A stretch of 64,000 nt of DNA from Sva-07 sp963747375 (GTDB taxonomy: Bacteria; Actinomycetota; Acidimicrobiia; Acidimicrobiales; Ilumatobacteraceae), in contig CAVVFL010000002.1 of assembly GCA_963747375.1 (NCBI GenBank), positions 372,001-436,000 of the forward strand, written 5' to 3'. The notes under the pieces are model-generated. The model did no database searches and was not told the origin of the DNA. It saw only the letters and a list, made by a program, of their open reading frames with translations. This document shows, piece by piece, positions 51,139 to 59,763 of this stretch. The first letter of the stretch is position 1. The number at the start of each line of letters is the position of its first letter. Made by a program: the position numbers and the translations under genes.

Positions 51139-51936
51139 GTGCCCACGACCGCGGTGAACGGAATCGACATCTACCACGAGGTTCACGGTGAGGGTCCGCC
51201 GCTCGTGTACATCAGCGGGACGGGAAACGATCTGCGACGTTCGCCGGCCTCGATCCTCCCGGTCAATCGTTCGTTCGAAACCCTGTCGTACGACCAACGA
51301 GGGCTCGGCCGGACATCGAAACCAGGTGGCGACTACTCGATGGCCGACTACGCCGACGACGCCGCGGCACTCATTCGCTCGATGGGATGGGAACACTGCC
51401 ATGTCATGGGTGTCAGCTTCGGTGGCATGGTCGCGCTCAATCTTGCCCATCGACACCCGGATCTGATCGATCGGCTGGTGCTCTGCTGCACCTCGGCCGG
51501 GGGTGCGTCGGCGTCGTATCCGCTGCACGAGCTCGGTCGCCTCGAACCCGACGAGGCGTTCGCGACCCGGATGCGTCTCAACGATCGACGCTGGGATCCC
51601 GACGCCGAGGAACCGATCCCCGGGCTCGGCCGGTACTACGACCTGATGGTCGAATCCGCACGCTCGGTTCCCGACCCCGAACAGCTCGCCGGACTCGGTC
51701 GGCAGCTGCGAGCGCGGGCGGGGCATGATGTGCTGGATGTCCTGGCCTCGATCGGGCAGACGACGCTTGTGTGCGCAGGGGAGTACGACGACATCGCTCC
51801 CGTGGCAAACTCGGTGATGCTCGTCGATCGGTTGCCGCACGCGACGCTGCGCGTGTTCGACGGCGGCCACATGTTCCTCGTCCAGGATCGAACGGCGTTC
51901 CCGGAGATCATCGACTTCCTGCGGGGCGAATCGTGA
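51139..51936 (+). CDS. Alpha/beta hydrolase
   Basis: 265 residues from the GTG at 51139, six bases after AAGGGG. PPLVYISGTGNDLRRSP (oxyanion region), the nucleophile elbow VMGVSFGGMVAL (Ser), the acid in VCAGEYDDIAP and FDGGHMFLVQ (His) complete the triad. Closest to 3-oxoadipate enol-lactonase and related esterases. Its stop overlaps the VOC gene's start as GTGA. Confidence 0.87.
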   Translation: MPTTAVNGIDIYHEVHGEGPPLVYISGTGNDLRRSPASILPVNRSFETLSYDQRGLGRTSKPGGDYSMADYADDAAALIRSMGWEHCHVMGVSFGGMVALNLAHRHPDLIDRLVLCCTSAGGASASYPLHELGRLEPDEAFATRMRLNDRRWDPDAEEPIPGLGRYYDLMVESARSVPDPEQLAGLGRQLRARAGHDVLDVLASIGQTTLVCAGEYDDIAPVANSVMLVDRLPHATLRVFDGGHMFLVQDRTAFPEIIDFLRGES

Positions 51937-52605
51937 TCCGTCTCCGCCAGGTCGCACTGATCGCACCCGATCTCGACCCGGTCGTCGATCAGCTCCGCGA
52001 CGCGTTCGGACTCGAGGTGTGCTTCCACGATCCAGGCGTCGCCGAGTTCGGTCTGCGCAATGCGCTGTTGCTCGTCGGCGACCAGTTCCTCGAAGTGCTG
52101 TCACCGATCGAGGACGACACGACCGTCGGACGCCTGCTCGACAAGCGTGGTGGCGCCGGGGGCTACATGGCGATCTACGAGGTGGACGATCTCGATGTCA
52201 GGCTCGCCCACCTCGCGAGTCCGCGACGCTCGAGTCATCTGGGCGGCGGACCTCCCCGACATCCGTGGTCGGCACCTGCATCCTCGCGACGTCGGTGGTG
52301 CGATCGTCTCACTCGACGAACCCGTCCCGTCGGGGAGTTGGCGCTGGGGTGGACCCGACTGGCCGTCGATGGCGGCGAGGACGCAATCCCGCACCGTCGA
52401 CACGATTTCGACGGTCACCGTGGCGTCCGAGGATCCCGACGCCTTGGGCCGTCGATGGACCGATCTCGGCATCGCCGAATCGGTGCGGTTCGTGGCAGCG
52501 GGTGAACGCGGCGACGGAATCGATGGAGTCGACCTCCATGCGGTCGACCGGTCGCGTGCAGGTGAGCGGTTCGACATCGGTGGGGTCGAGTTCACGCTCG
52601 TCTGA
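51933..52605 (+). pseudogene. VOC-family protein with one frameshift
   Basis: GTG at 51933 inside the hydrolase stop (GTGA). The first module reads IRLRQVALIAPDLDPVVDQL, LLLVGDQFLEVLSPIED and GGYMAIYEVDDLDVRLAHLA. Near 52218 an extra A shifts the frame. The other frame continues with RVIWAADLPDIRGRHLHPRD, GGAIVSLDEPVP and WTDLGIAESVRFVAAGERGD. Removing one base gives a ~224-residue, two-module VOC protein translationally coupled to the hydrolase. Confidence 0.75.
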
Positions 52606-52617
52606 CGGCGCTGCCGG

Positions 52618-53088
52618 TCAGGTGCCGACGTTGTCCCAGACCGACTTCGCTCCCGAGTGGCCGACGTCGATCACCGTGACGGTTGCTCCGATGCCGACGA
52701 TCAACGAGGCACCGACGAGCACCGCGGTGACGACCCGTGGCGAGAGCTTGTCGAAGCGTTTGCGCGCGTAGGGTTCGGCCGCGACGAGCGCGCTGACCAC
52801 GGTCAGAGCGATCGCCCAAGGGAGCACGGTCTCGCCTTGTTCCGCGTGCTCCTCGACCAATTCGGTCTCCTTCACGTCGCCTTTGAGCGACTCGCCCGAC
52901 TGTTGGGCCAGGCCCACCGCGATCGTCGCGACGAGGGCGAGGCCGAGCACGATCGGCGCGTACGGCTTTCTCGCCCGCGGAATCGCCGCGACCACGATCA
53001 GCGCAATGGCTGCGATCGGCAACAACACCACCGCCGCGTGCACGATCAGCGGGTGCGCCGGCAATCCGAACAGGCTGTCGATTTCCAT
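52618..53088 (-). CDS. DUF2231-family membrane protein
   Basis: 156 residues. LFGLPAHPLIVHAAVVLLPI is the family signature with a conserved His pair, followed by three further helices (PIVLGLALVATIAVGLAQQS, PWAIALTVVSALVAAEPYA, VVTAVLVGASLIVGIGATVT). DUF2231 members are putative haem- or redox-linked membrane proteins. It lies 37 bases after the ferric-reductase-like gene and probably belongs to the same operon. Confidence 0.8.
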   Translation of the reverse strand: MEIDSLFGLPAHPLIVHAAVVLLPIAAIALIVVAAIPRARKPYAPIVLGLALVATIAVGLAQQSGESLKGDVKETELVEEHAEQGETVLPWAIALTVVSALVAAEPYARKRFDKLSPRVVTAVLVGASLIVGIGATVTVIDVGHSGAKSVWDNVGT

Positions 53089-53125
53089 CAGGACTCCCTG
53101 TGTAGAGGCTGGCCGATGCCAGCCA

Positions 53126-53679
53126 CTACGACGCTAGGCGCCGAGCGGGGATTCGCTTGCGATGGGTGAGGCGGTAGATCGTCGACCACGTCACCGCGAT
53201 GATCGATGCAGCGGCAGTCACCTGGTACAGCCATTGCGAAGTATCGGTGCCCGCGAACGCGGCGTGGAGGCTCGCCAGCAGGAAGACCGCGTAGCTCGAG
53301 AAGTGGATCCAACGCCAGATTCGGCGCGGGAGGCGCTTCATGAGCAGCGAGGTGATCTCGACCGCGACGAGCAGCCAGAACGCCACCACCCCGATCGCAA
53401 CGGGCACCGGCTTCCACGCCGAGGCGAACGGCACGAACAGATCGACCAGCCCGAAATAGAGCGTAGCTGTCGGCGACCAGCGCAGCCATGTGGATCGCCA
53501 CGAACGACGACGGTCAGGCCACCGAGCCAGCGGTGCAGGTCGAGCAACCATGCCGGTCGGCGCTGTTCGGGGAATGCCTTGGTCGACAGCACGATGCCCC
53601 AGATGACCGATGCCGTGAGCATCAGCCATGCGACGATGCCCGAGGCTCGAGTGAGGAACCACCAGAACTGCGGGCTCAT
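53126..53679 (-). pseudogene. Ferric-reductase-like haem membrane protein with two frameshifts
   Basis: ATG at 53679 overlaps the ApbE stop (ATGA). Three frames join into one ~184-residue protein: WFLTRASGIVAWLMLTASVI and WLLDLHRWLGGLTV; then AIHMAALVADSY; then LYFGLVDLFVPFASAW, RIWRWIHFSSYAVFLLASLH and TAAASIIAVTWSTIYRLTH. Histidines in LHRW, AIHM, IHF and LHA are the haem ligands of the ferric-reductase/NOX-like bundle. Extra bases near 53505 and 53462 break it. Would move electrons across the membrane if functional. Confidence 0.75.
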
Positions 53680-54629
53680 GACGCCACGGCTCCAGCTTCG
53701 AGCAGGCCGTCGTGTGCGGCGACCGAGAGATCGGCCGTTGCGAGCACGCGCCCGTCGAGGGCGATGGCGATCCCGGTGAGTTCGTGGTCGTCGAGGTAGT
53801 CGAGCACATCGTGCGCACCTGCGAGCAGCGCGGACGTGGCGTGGGCCTCGGCCAGCCATCCCGAACGCCCGATGACGGTCACGGTGGCCAGATCGGTCGA
53901 CGACTGCTGGGCTCGACGAGGGTCGATCTGATGGTGCCGTTCCCGGCCATCGTGGATCCACCGACGAGAGCGGGTGCTCGATGTCGCCACCCCGCCGGCA
54001 CCGACCTGGAGCGTGCAGAGATTGCCGAGTGTCCGGTCGGGAAGTTGCACCGCCACGGTCCATCCGTCGGCGTCGTGAGGCGGGGTTCCGGCCATGGCCA
54101 TGTCGCCGCCGATGCTCACCAGCGCGCCGTCGGCACCGAGGGAGAGGAGATGGCGGACGGCAAGGTCGGCTGCGAGGCCCTTTCCGATGCCGCCCGGATC
54201 GATGACGAGACCGTGCGGGAGTGTGATCGTCGATGCGTCGGGGTCGATGACGATGTCACCCATCGTGGGACCGGCGTCGTAGCCGCCGACCACCAGCCGA
54301 CCATCGGGCAGGAAGGTGACGCGGTAGGGGTCGTCGATGCTGGTTCGATAACCGGACTCGATGAGCGTTGGCAGGATCGACGGGTCGAACGCTCCGTCGG
54401 TCGAGCGCCAGGCCTCGACCATCGTCGCGACCAAGGTCACGGTCGAGGGATCGACCCTGACCGGCGTGCCGGCAGCGTGGTTCAGGCGGGTGATGTCGGA
54501 GTCGTGGAGGAAGCGGCTCCAGTGCGCCTCGAGATCCTCGAGCAGCTCCACGGCGTGATCGGCGTCGGCGTCGCCGACGACGATCACGTGCAACTCGCTC
54601 GCCATGACGCGAGCTCGATGCTCAGCCAC
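53676..54629 (-). CDS. apbE: FAD:protein FMN transferase (ApbE family)
   Basis: About 317 residues from the GTG at 54629 (ATG at 54605 also possible). HWSRFLHDSDITRLN, GAFDPSILPTLIES, DPGGIGKGLAADLA and LVSIGGDMAMAG follow the ApbE fold; the metal-site region AEAHATSALLAG is near the end. ApbE transfers FMN from FAD to a Thr or Ser of exported or membrane proteins. It lacks a lipoprotein signal. Between the Pro/Ala-rich anchored protein and the haem membrane protein, it should flavinylate a partner of this operon. Confidence 0.85.
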   Translation of the reverse strand: MAEHRARVMASELHVIVVGDADADHAVELLEDLEAHWSRFLHDSDITRLNHAAGTPVRVDPSTVTLVATMVEAWRSTDGAFDPSILPTLIESGYRTSIDDPYRVTFLPDGRLVVGGYDAGPTMGDIVIDPDASTITLPHGLVIDPGGIGKGLAADLAVRHLLSLGADGALVSIGGDMAMAGTPPHDADGWTVAVQLPDRTLGNLCTLQVGAGGVATSSTRSRRWIHDGRERHHQIDPRRAQQSSTDLATVTVIGRSGWLAEAHATSALLAGAHDVLDYLDDHELTGIAIALDGRVLATADLSVAAHDGLLEAGAVAS

Positions 54630-55146
54630 TCCCACTGGTGGTGGCAACCGGAGCGGGCGCTGCTTGCGCCGGAGCGGGAGTGACGACCTGTACGTCGGGC
54701 CGGGCCTGGAGCACGATCGGGGCCGGGGCGGCGGCCGGGGCCGTCGGTGCTGGTGCAGCTTGCGCTGCGGCGACGGCCGGGTCGGGTGTCCCGACGACTG
54801 GTGCAATCGTTTGTGCCGGTGCGATCGCGGGTGCGATCGTCGGCAGTGGCGTCAGAGTGATCGAGCCGTCGACCGCCGGCGTGCTGGTGGTGGACGTCGA
54901 GGCAGCCTGGGCCACCCCCATCACCGCGATGAGTCCGAACATCGTCGTGGCGCCGAGTCCGGCGGCGACGATGCGCCCGCCGGCCGCCGGGTGGCGTCGA
55001 CGTGGTCGGGTCGTGCGTGCCGCGGCCCGGGCCGGAAGCTCCGTCGTCGATCGGGCCGTGGAGGGAGCCGAGGGGACGTACGGAGGCTGCGGCGGCCCTG
55101 CAGGCGGCGGGAGCGATCGGCCCAGGAGCGGGTCGATGTCAGTCAT
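54622..55146 (-). CDS. Pro/Ala-rich single-pass protein with extracytoplasmic tail
   Basis: 174 residues from the ATG at 55146. A cytoplasmic Pro/Arg-rich part (LLGRSLPPPAGPPQPPYVPS) leads to one helix (IVAAGLGATTMFGLIAVMGV) and a ~90-residue low-complexity tail rich in Ala, Pro, Thr and Val (TPDPAVAAAQAAPAPTAPAA). It overlaps both neighbours by eight bases. Probably a spacer or scaffold protein in the cell envelope, partner of the acidic-repeat protein. Confidence 0.65.
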   Translation of the reverse strand: MTDIDPLLGRSLPPPAGPPQPPYVPSAPSTARSTTELPARAAARTTRPRRRHPAAGGRIVAAGLGATTMFGLIAVMGVAQAASTSTTSTPAVDGSITLTPLPTIAPAIAPAQTIAPVVGTPDPAVAAAQAAPAPTAPAAAPAPIVLQARPDVQVVTPAPAQAAPAPVATTSGSG

Positions 55147-55795
55147 CGTCGCTGCCGCCTTCGTACTCGTGCGAATCGTCGTCCGATTCGTACTTGTCGT
55201 CGTCCGATTCGTACTTGTCGTCGTCCGATTCGTACTTGTCGTCGTCCGAGTAGGACGGCGTAGCGGCCGACGGAGCGGCAACCGGGGCGTTCGGCGTGGC
55301 ACCGGCGACGATGACGGGCTCGGTCACGTCGGCCACGATCGTGCCGTCAGCGCTGAGTGTTGCCGTGAAGACGACGGTGCGGGTGCCGTTGTCGAACGCA
55401 ACACGGAGCGACATGGCATCGGGCTGCGTCGCGGTTGGGGTCCAACCGGGGTTTGCGGCAGCATCCAGCAGGGCGAGCCCCGCAGGCGAGGAGGTCACCG
55501 AGACGGTGCCGGCTTCGTCGACGACGTACGACGCTCCGGGGGCCACCGTCGTGGTGGGTGCTTCCGTGGTGGTCGATTCGAGAGCAGGGGCTGCGAGCTC
55601 GACGACCATCGGAACGCCCGGATCGAGTGTGGTGGAGGGCAGGAGATCGTCGGTGGCCGAGAGTGAACCGATCGAGCTGTCGTTGGACGCGTTGAGGATG
55701 CCGATGTTGGCGGCAACCGCTGCAGTGCCGGCGATCAACACGCCGGCGACAGCGACGGCGGTGACGAGAGAGGTTCGGCTGGTGAGTGATTTCAT
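55139..55795 (-). CDS. Exported protein with acidic C-terminal repeats
   Basis: 218 residues from the ATG at 55795. An N-terminal helix (LVTAVAVAGVLIAGTAAVAA) could be a signal peptide. A middle domain (SYVVDEAGTVSVTSSPAGLA, MSLRVAFDNGTRTVVFTATL) resembles small beta proteins. The end holds three exact copies of a seven-residue unit (SDDDKYE) and then more acidic residues. SIGSLSATDD looks a little like a flavinylation site (S/T-G-A-T), but this is speculative. Such acidic Asp/Lys repeats may bind metal ions. Confidence 0.68.
   Translation of the reverse strand: MKSLTSRTSLVTAVAVAGVLIAGTAAVAANIGILNASNDSSIGSLSATDDLLPSTTLDPGVPMVVELAAPALESTTTEAPTTTVAPGASYVVDEAGTVSVTSSPAGLALLDAAANPGWTPTATQPDAMSLRVAFDNGTRTVVFTATLSADGTIVADVTEPVIVAGATPNAPVAAPSAATPSYSDDDKYESDDDKYESDDDKYESDDDSHEYEGGSDDD
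55176..55250. repeat. Three tandem copies of a 21-bp unit
   Basis: Units 55176-55196, 55197-55217 and 55218-55238 are identical (tcgtcgtccgattcgtactt plus one g), followed by a partial fourth. They encode the SDDDKYE repeat at the acidic C-terminus of the protein on the minus strand. Perfect identity suggests recent expansion. Confidence 0.85.
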
Positions 55796-55897
55796 GACGG
55801 CGACGGTACGCCCGGGCAACCCAACGGTCGGCCAGTCCAAGGCAAACGTTCGGTAAGCGATCCTCTGGTGGCTGCCCCGGTGCGCGAATGTGGCAGC

Positions 55898-56569
55898 GTG
55901 CGCCTCTTGCTCGTCGAAGACGACCCGACGATCTCCGAGCCCTTGGCCGACGGATTGCGGCGTGAAGGCTTCGAGGTCGTGCTCGCGGCGAGCGGCGCCG
56001 AAGCGCTTGCAGCGCCGCCGGTCGACCTGGTGCTCCTCGATCTGGGTTTGCCCGACCTCGAAGGACGAGTCGTGTGCCAGGAGATCAGGGCGGTGAGCGC
56101 TGTTCCGATCATCGTGGTCACCGCGCGCAGCGATGAGATCGATCGTGTCGTGCTGTTGGAACTCGGTGCCGACGATTACGTCGTCAAACCGTTCGGATTC
56201 CGTGAGCTGGTGGCGAGGATCCGGGCGGTACTGCGGCGGACCTCCACCACCCCGGGCCAGAGCCCGTCAGCCTCGCTGGAGGTCGGAACGTTGGTCATCG
56301 ATCTGCGCGGCCGCAGCGTCGAGTTCGCCTCCGAGAGTGTCGCGCTCACACCGAAGGAATACGACCTCCTGGTGTGTCTGGCGTCCGATCCGGGCGCGGT
56401 GAAGACCCGCGAGCAACTGATGCGCGAGGTGTGGGACGAGCACTGGTGGGGTTCCACCAAGACGCTCGACGTACACATCGCGTCGCTGCGGCGCAAGCTG
56501 TCGGCCGACGTCATCGAAACCGTCCGTTCGGTCGGCTATCGGTACGCCAACGGCGAACCCGAGGGTTGA
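55898..56569 (+). CDS. OmpR-family response regulator
   Basis: 223 residues from the GTG at 55898 (GTG at 55868 also in frame). Receiver: VRLLLVEDDP (acidic pair D8, D9), D48 in DLVLLDLGLPDLEG for phosphorylation, and KPFG. A winged-helix DNA-binding domain follows (VALTPKEYDLLVCLASDPGA, TKTLDVHIASLRRKL). Divergent from the ApbE/haem/acidic-repeat operon and co-transcribed with a histidine kinase seven bases on. Likely controls that operon. Confidence 0.88.
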   Translation: MRLLLVEDDPTISEPLADGLRREGFEVVLAASGAEALAAPPVDLVLLDLGLPDLEGRVVCQEIRAVSAVPIIVVTARSDEIDRVVLLELGADDYVVKPFGFRELVARIRAVLRRTSTTPGQSPSASLEVGTLVIDLRGRSVEFASESVALTPKEYDLLVCLASDPGAVKTREQLMREVWDEHWWGSTKTLDVHIASLRRKLSADVIETVRSVGYRYANGEPEG

Positions 56570-56575
56570 GCCGGC

Positions 56576-57954
56576 GTGACCAAGCGGCTGCTGCTCAGCT
56601 ACCTCACGATCACGCTGATCGTGCTGTTGCTGCTGGAGATCCCACTCGGCGTGTTCTACGCGCAGCGCGAGCAGGAACGGCTGGAGGCCGACGTCGAACA
56701 CGACGCCAACGTGATCGCCACGCTGTACGAGGACGATCTCGAGGCCGGCTTGCCCCTCGACCCGACCGCTGCCGTCGTCTACTCCGTTCGAACCGGCGGC
56801 CGGGTCGTGGTGGTCGACAACGGCGGGATCTCGCGGGTCGACACGGCCGGCGACGTCCCCCGGGATTTCTCGACGCGTCCCGAGGTGGCGTCGGCACTGA
56901 ACGGGGTCGGAACGGCCGGTACCCGCAACTCCGAGACGCTGGGCACCGATCTGCTGTTCGTCGCGCTTCCGGTGGCTTCGGGCGGAACCGTTCATGGTGC
57001 GCTCCGCGTGACGCTCGACACCAGCGACGTGAGTGCGCGAATCCGCTCGTTCTGGTTCGGGTTGGCAGGCGTCGCAGCCGTCGTGCTCCTCGCTGTGGCG
57101 GTCATCGGCTGGGTGATTGCGCGGTCGGTCACCCGACCGCTTGCGGGAGTTGACCGACACCGCGAGCCGGTTCGCGTCGGGCGACCTGACCGTCACGCCG
57201 ACAGCCCTGGCCGGCCCGCCCGAGATCCGGGCGCTCGACGACACGATGACCACGATGGCGGTGCAACTCGACGGAGTGCTCAGCACGCAGCGAGCATTCG
57301 TCGCCGACGCCTCGCATCAACTTCGCACGCCGTTGACTGCGTTGAGGCTGCGGCTCGAGAACCTGCAGAGCCATCTGGCCGAGGACGAACGTCCGGCCGG
57401 AGTCGACGACGAGGTCGAGCGGGCGATCGATGAAACGGGCCGGCTCACCGAACTCGTCACCAACCTGCTTACAGCTGGCGCGTGCCGATGATCAGCCGGC
57501 ATCGACGACGGAGGATCTTCGATCGTTGGTCCACGATCGGGTCGACACCTGGACGGCGGTCGCCGAGGACCGTGGCGTCACGCTGGTCGGGCCGGGCAGC
57601 GACGGCGCGCCGGTTGTCGTCCGGACGGTTCCCGGTGCGATCGAACAGATTCTCGACAACGTGCTCGACAATGCGCTGCTGGTGTCGCCCGGGGGTTCGA
57701 CGGTGACAGTGGCGCTCGACACGTCAGCGACGTCGGCCTCGGTGACCATCGTCGACCATGGCCCTGGGATGTCGGACCACGACAAGCGCGATGCGATGCG
57801 TCGCTTCTGGCGCGGAGACATATCGAGGCCCGGTACCGGGCTGGGCCTGGCGATCGTCGACGCGCTCGCCACCGCGTCCGGCGGCTCGGCGACACTCAGC
57901 GACACCGCCGGTGGCGGACTGACCGTGACGGTGGTGCTGGCGCTCGATGCGTGA
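56576..57954 (+). pseudogene. Two-component histidine kinase with two frameshifts
   Basis: Start GTG at 56576. N-terminal helix (LLLSYLTITLIVLLLLEIPL), periplasmic domain to ~RPEVASALNGVGTAGTRNSE, second helix GVAAVVLLAVAVIGWVIARS, then in another frame HAMP-like RELTDTASRFASGDL and the H-box FVADASHQLRTPLTALRLR, and in a third frame LDNVLDNALLVSPGG (N-box) and RPGTGLGLAIVDALATASGG (G-box). Extra bases near 57142 and 57471 break it; removing both gives one ~460-residue kinase, partner of the response regulator. Confidence 0.8.
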
Positions 57955-57985
57955 ATCTCCGGGTTGCGTCGATCGCGATTCCGGT

Positions 57986-58001
57986 ATACCCTCCGGGGTA
58001 T
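57986..58001 (+). promoter_or_regulatory. CsoR-like copper operator overlapping promoter and start codon
   Basis: ATACCC (57986-57991), four bases, GGGTAT (57996-58001). This is the GC-centred ATACC...GGTAT palindrome recognised by CsoR-family copper repressors. It covers the TACCCT -10 box (57987-57992) and the ATG at 58000. The downstream gene starts seven bases after the box, so initiation is leaderless and the operator sits directly on the transcription start. Confidence 0.6.
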
Positions 58002-58158
58002 GTGTAGACAGACCTCCTGCAGAACCTGTGGCCGCCCGAGTTGGGCCGGCTGCGGTGCCCACGTCGAGCAGGTGCTCGGCCATGTCCCACACGCCGAGCG
58101 TTGCCAGTGCTCGGCGGCGACTACCGACGTGGCGAAGAAGAGCTGGTTCCGCCGCTGA
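58000..58158 (+). CDS. Cysteine-rich mini-protein
   Basis: 52 residues from the ATG at 58000. Seven cysteines in C-x4-C-x2-C, GRPSWAGCGAH and ERCQCSA, ending KKSWFRR. Similar short CRxTxCxxCG...WAGCG proteins are widespread in actinobacteria and unnamed. Under a CsoR-like site it may be a copper-binding protein or chaperone; the cysteine pattern could also bind zinc. Leaderless start; TGA at 58156-58158. Confidence 0.72.
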   Translation: MCRQTSCRTCGRPSWAGCGAHVEQVLGHVPHAERCQCSAATTDVAKKSWFRR

Positions 58159-58220
58159 TGCGACGGTAGGCATCCCGGTCGACAGCCTCGAACGATCCGC
58201 TGCGCCTACGCTCGTGGGCC

Positions 58221-58616
58221 ATGGCGCATCCGCAGATGTTCGACGACGACGACCCCTGCCTGCAGCGGGTGCGCGAACTGTCTGCAGCGTTGCCCGGCAG
58301 CGCGGAGAAGGTCTCGCACGGCCGCCCGGCGTTTCACACCAAGAAGGTGTTCGCCTACTTCGGCGGCTCGCGGAGGGTCGACGGCGACTGGGTGCAGCAC
58401 CCCCAATCGCTCGTCGTCCTGCCAGATCCCGGAGATCGCCAGGCACTCCTGGAGGATGGTCGCGTCTACGTGCCGGCCTACCTCGGGCCCTCCGGTTGGA
58501 TCGGTATCGATCTCGACGCCGACACCGATTGGACCGAGATCGCCGAACTGCTCGACGCCTCCTACCGCCTGACAGCGCCCAAGCGCAACGTCGCCCAGTT
58601 GGACGAGCCGGCCTGA
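58221..58616 (+). CDS. MmcQ/YjbR-family DNA-binding-like protein
   Basis: 131 residues from the ATG at 58221, eight bases after TACGCT (58207-58212), leaderless. CLQRVRELSAALPGSAEKVS, GRPAFHTKKVFAYFGG, VVLPDPGDRQALLEDG and YLGPSGWIGIDLD are characteristic of the MmcQ/YjbR fold (CyaY-like). Function unknown; often called DNA-binding. Confidence 0.83.
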   Translation: MAHPQMFDDDDPCLQRVRELSAALPGSAEKVSHGRPAFHTKKVFAYFGGSRRVDGDWVQHPQSLVVLPDPGDRQALLEDGRVYVPAYLGPSGWIGIDLDADTDWTEIAELLDASYRLTAPKRNVAQLDEPA

Positions 58617-58665
58617 TCACGCCTCGCTTCTGAGCGAGCGCCGGCCGGTGCGTTACGGTCCGACG

Positions 58666-59763
58666 ATGCCGTCACGCACCGCCCAAGCCCCACTGCCGTC
58701 CGGATTCGGGATGCGCTCGACCCCCGTCGAGGTCATCGCCGGCCGCGACCTGAGCGGCACCGTTGCCCTCGTGACGGGCGGATACTCGGGCCTGGGCCTG
58801 GAAACCACACGCGCGCTCGCCGACGCGGGTGCCGCCGTGATCGTTCCCGCTCGGCGGCCCGATCACGCACGCCGGGTGCTGTCGGAAATCGGCGCGCTCA
58901 CGGACGCATCGTTCGATCGGATCGAACCCGGTCGAATCGCTGTGGCCGAACTGGACCTTGCCGACCAGGACAGCGTCGCCCGATGTGCCGACGCGGTGGT
59001 CGCCAGCGGTGTGTCGCTCGACATCGTGATCAACAACGCCGCGATCATGGCCTGCCCGGAGACCCGAGTCGGTCCCGGTTGGGAAGCGCAGTTCGCCACG
59101 AACCACCTCGGTCATTTCGCGCTCGTGAACGGGCTCTGGCCTGCGCTCGTTGCCGACGGGGGTGCGCGGGTGGTCTCGTTGTCGTCGACCGGCCACAAGC
59201 TGTCGCCGATCCGCTGGGACGACGTCCAGTTCGAGACCGGCTACGACAAGTGGGTCGCCTACGGCCAGGCGAAGACCGCCAATGCCCTCTTCGCCGTCCA
59301 ACTCGACGCCCTCGGTGAGCCGCGCGGCGTACGGGCCTTCGCCGTGCACCCTGGCGGAATCATGACCGAACTCCAGCGTCACCTCCCACAGGAGGAGATG
59401 GTCGACATGGGGTGGGTCGACGCCGACGGCAACGTCAACGAACTGTTCAAGACACCCGAGCAGGGCGCTTCCACCTCGGTCTGGGCCGCGACATCGGCGC
59501 AGCTCGACGGGATGGGCGGGGTCTACTGCGAGGACGCCGACATCGCTCTCCGACCGACACGGAGAGTCCGTTCGCCCGGTATCTGGGTGTCGACGCCCAC
59601 GCCATCGATCCTGATCAAGCCACGCGTCTCGTGGGCACTCTCTGCGGAACTGACCGGCCTCGACGAAATCGAGCGTGGACTGACGCGGCGTCTCATGACA
59701 CCGCGTCTCGCTCAGAGGGTGGAGATGCCGCCGTCGACGGGGATGACCGAACCCGTCGTGTAG
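58666..59763 (+). CDS. SDR-family oxidoreductase with a scrambled segment near the C-terminus
   Basis: 365 residues from the ATG at 58666, six bases after TACGGT (58654-58659), leaderless. TGGYSGLG, NNAAIM and LSSTGHK...YGQAK identify an SDR near the WW-domain-oxidoreductase/protochlorophyllide-reductase type. Between ~59549 and ~59631 the conserved reading (PTDTESPFARYLGVDAHAID) is in another frame: a lost base and an extra base cancel. The end (WALSAELTGLD) returns to frame. The last 52 bases overlap the convergent SDR gene. Confidence 0.8.
   Translation: MPSRTAQAPLPSGFGMRSTPVEVIAGRDLSGTVALVTGGYSGLGLETTRALADAGAAVIVPARRPDHARRVLSEIGALTDASFDRIEPGRIAVAELDLADQDSVARCADAVVASGVSLDIVINNAAIMACPETRVGPGWEAQFATNHLGHFALVNGLWPALVADGGARVVSLSSTGHKLSPIRWDDVQFETGYDKWVAYGQAKTANALFAVQLDALGEPRGVRAFAVHPGGIMTELQRHLPQEEMVDMGWVDADGNVNELFKTPEQGASTSVWAATSAQLDGMGGVYCEDADIALRPTRRVRSPGIWVSTPTPSILIKPRVSWALSAELTGLDEIERGLTRRLMTPRLAQRVEMPPSTGMTEPVV

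Noticed and set aside
55868..55897. Upstream GTG as start of the response regulator
   Set aside because: Receiver domains start with the residues after the GTG at 55898; the extra ten residues lack support, though the start is not certain.
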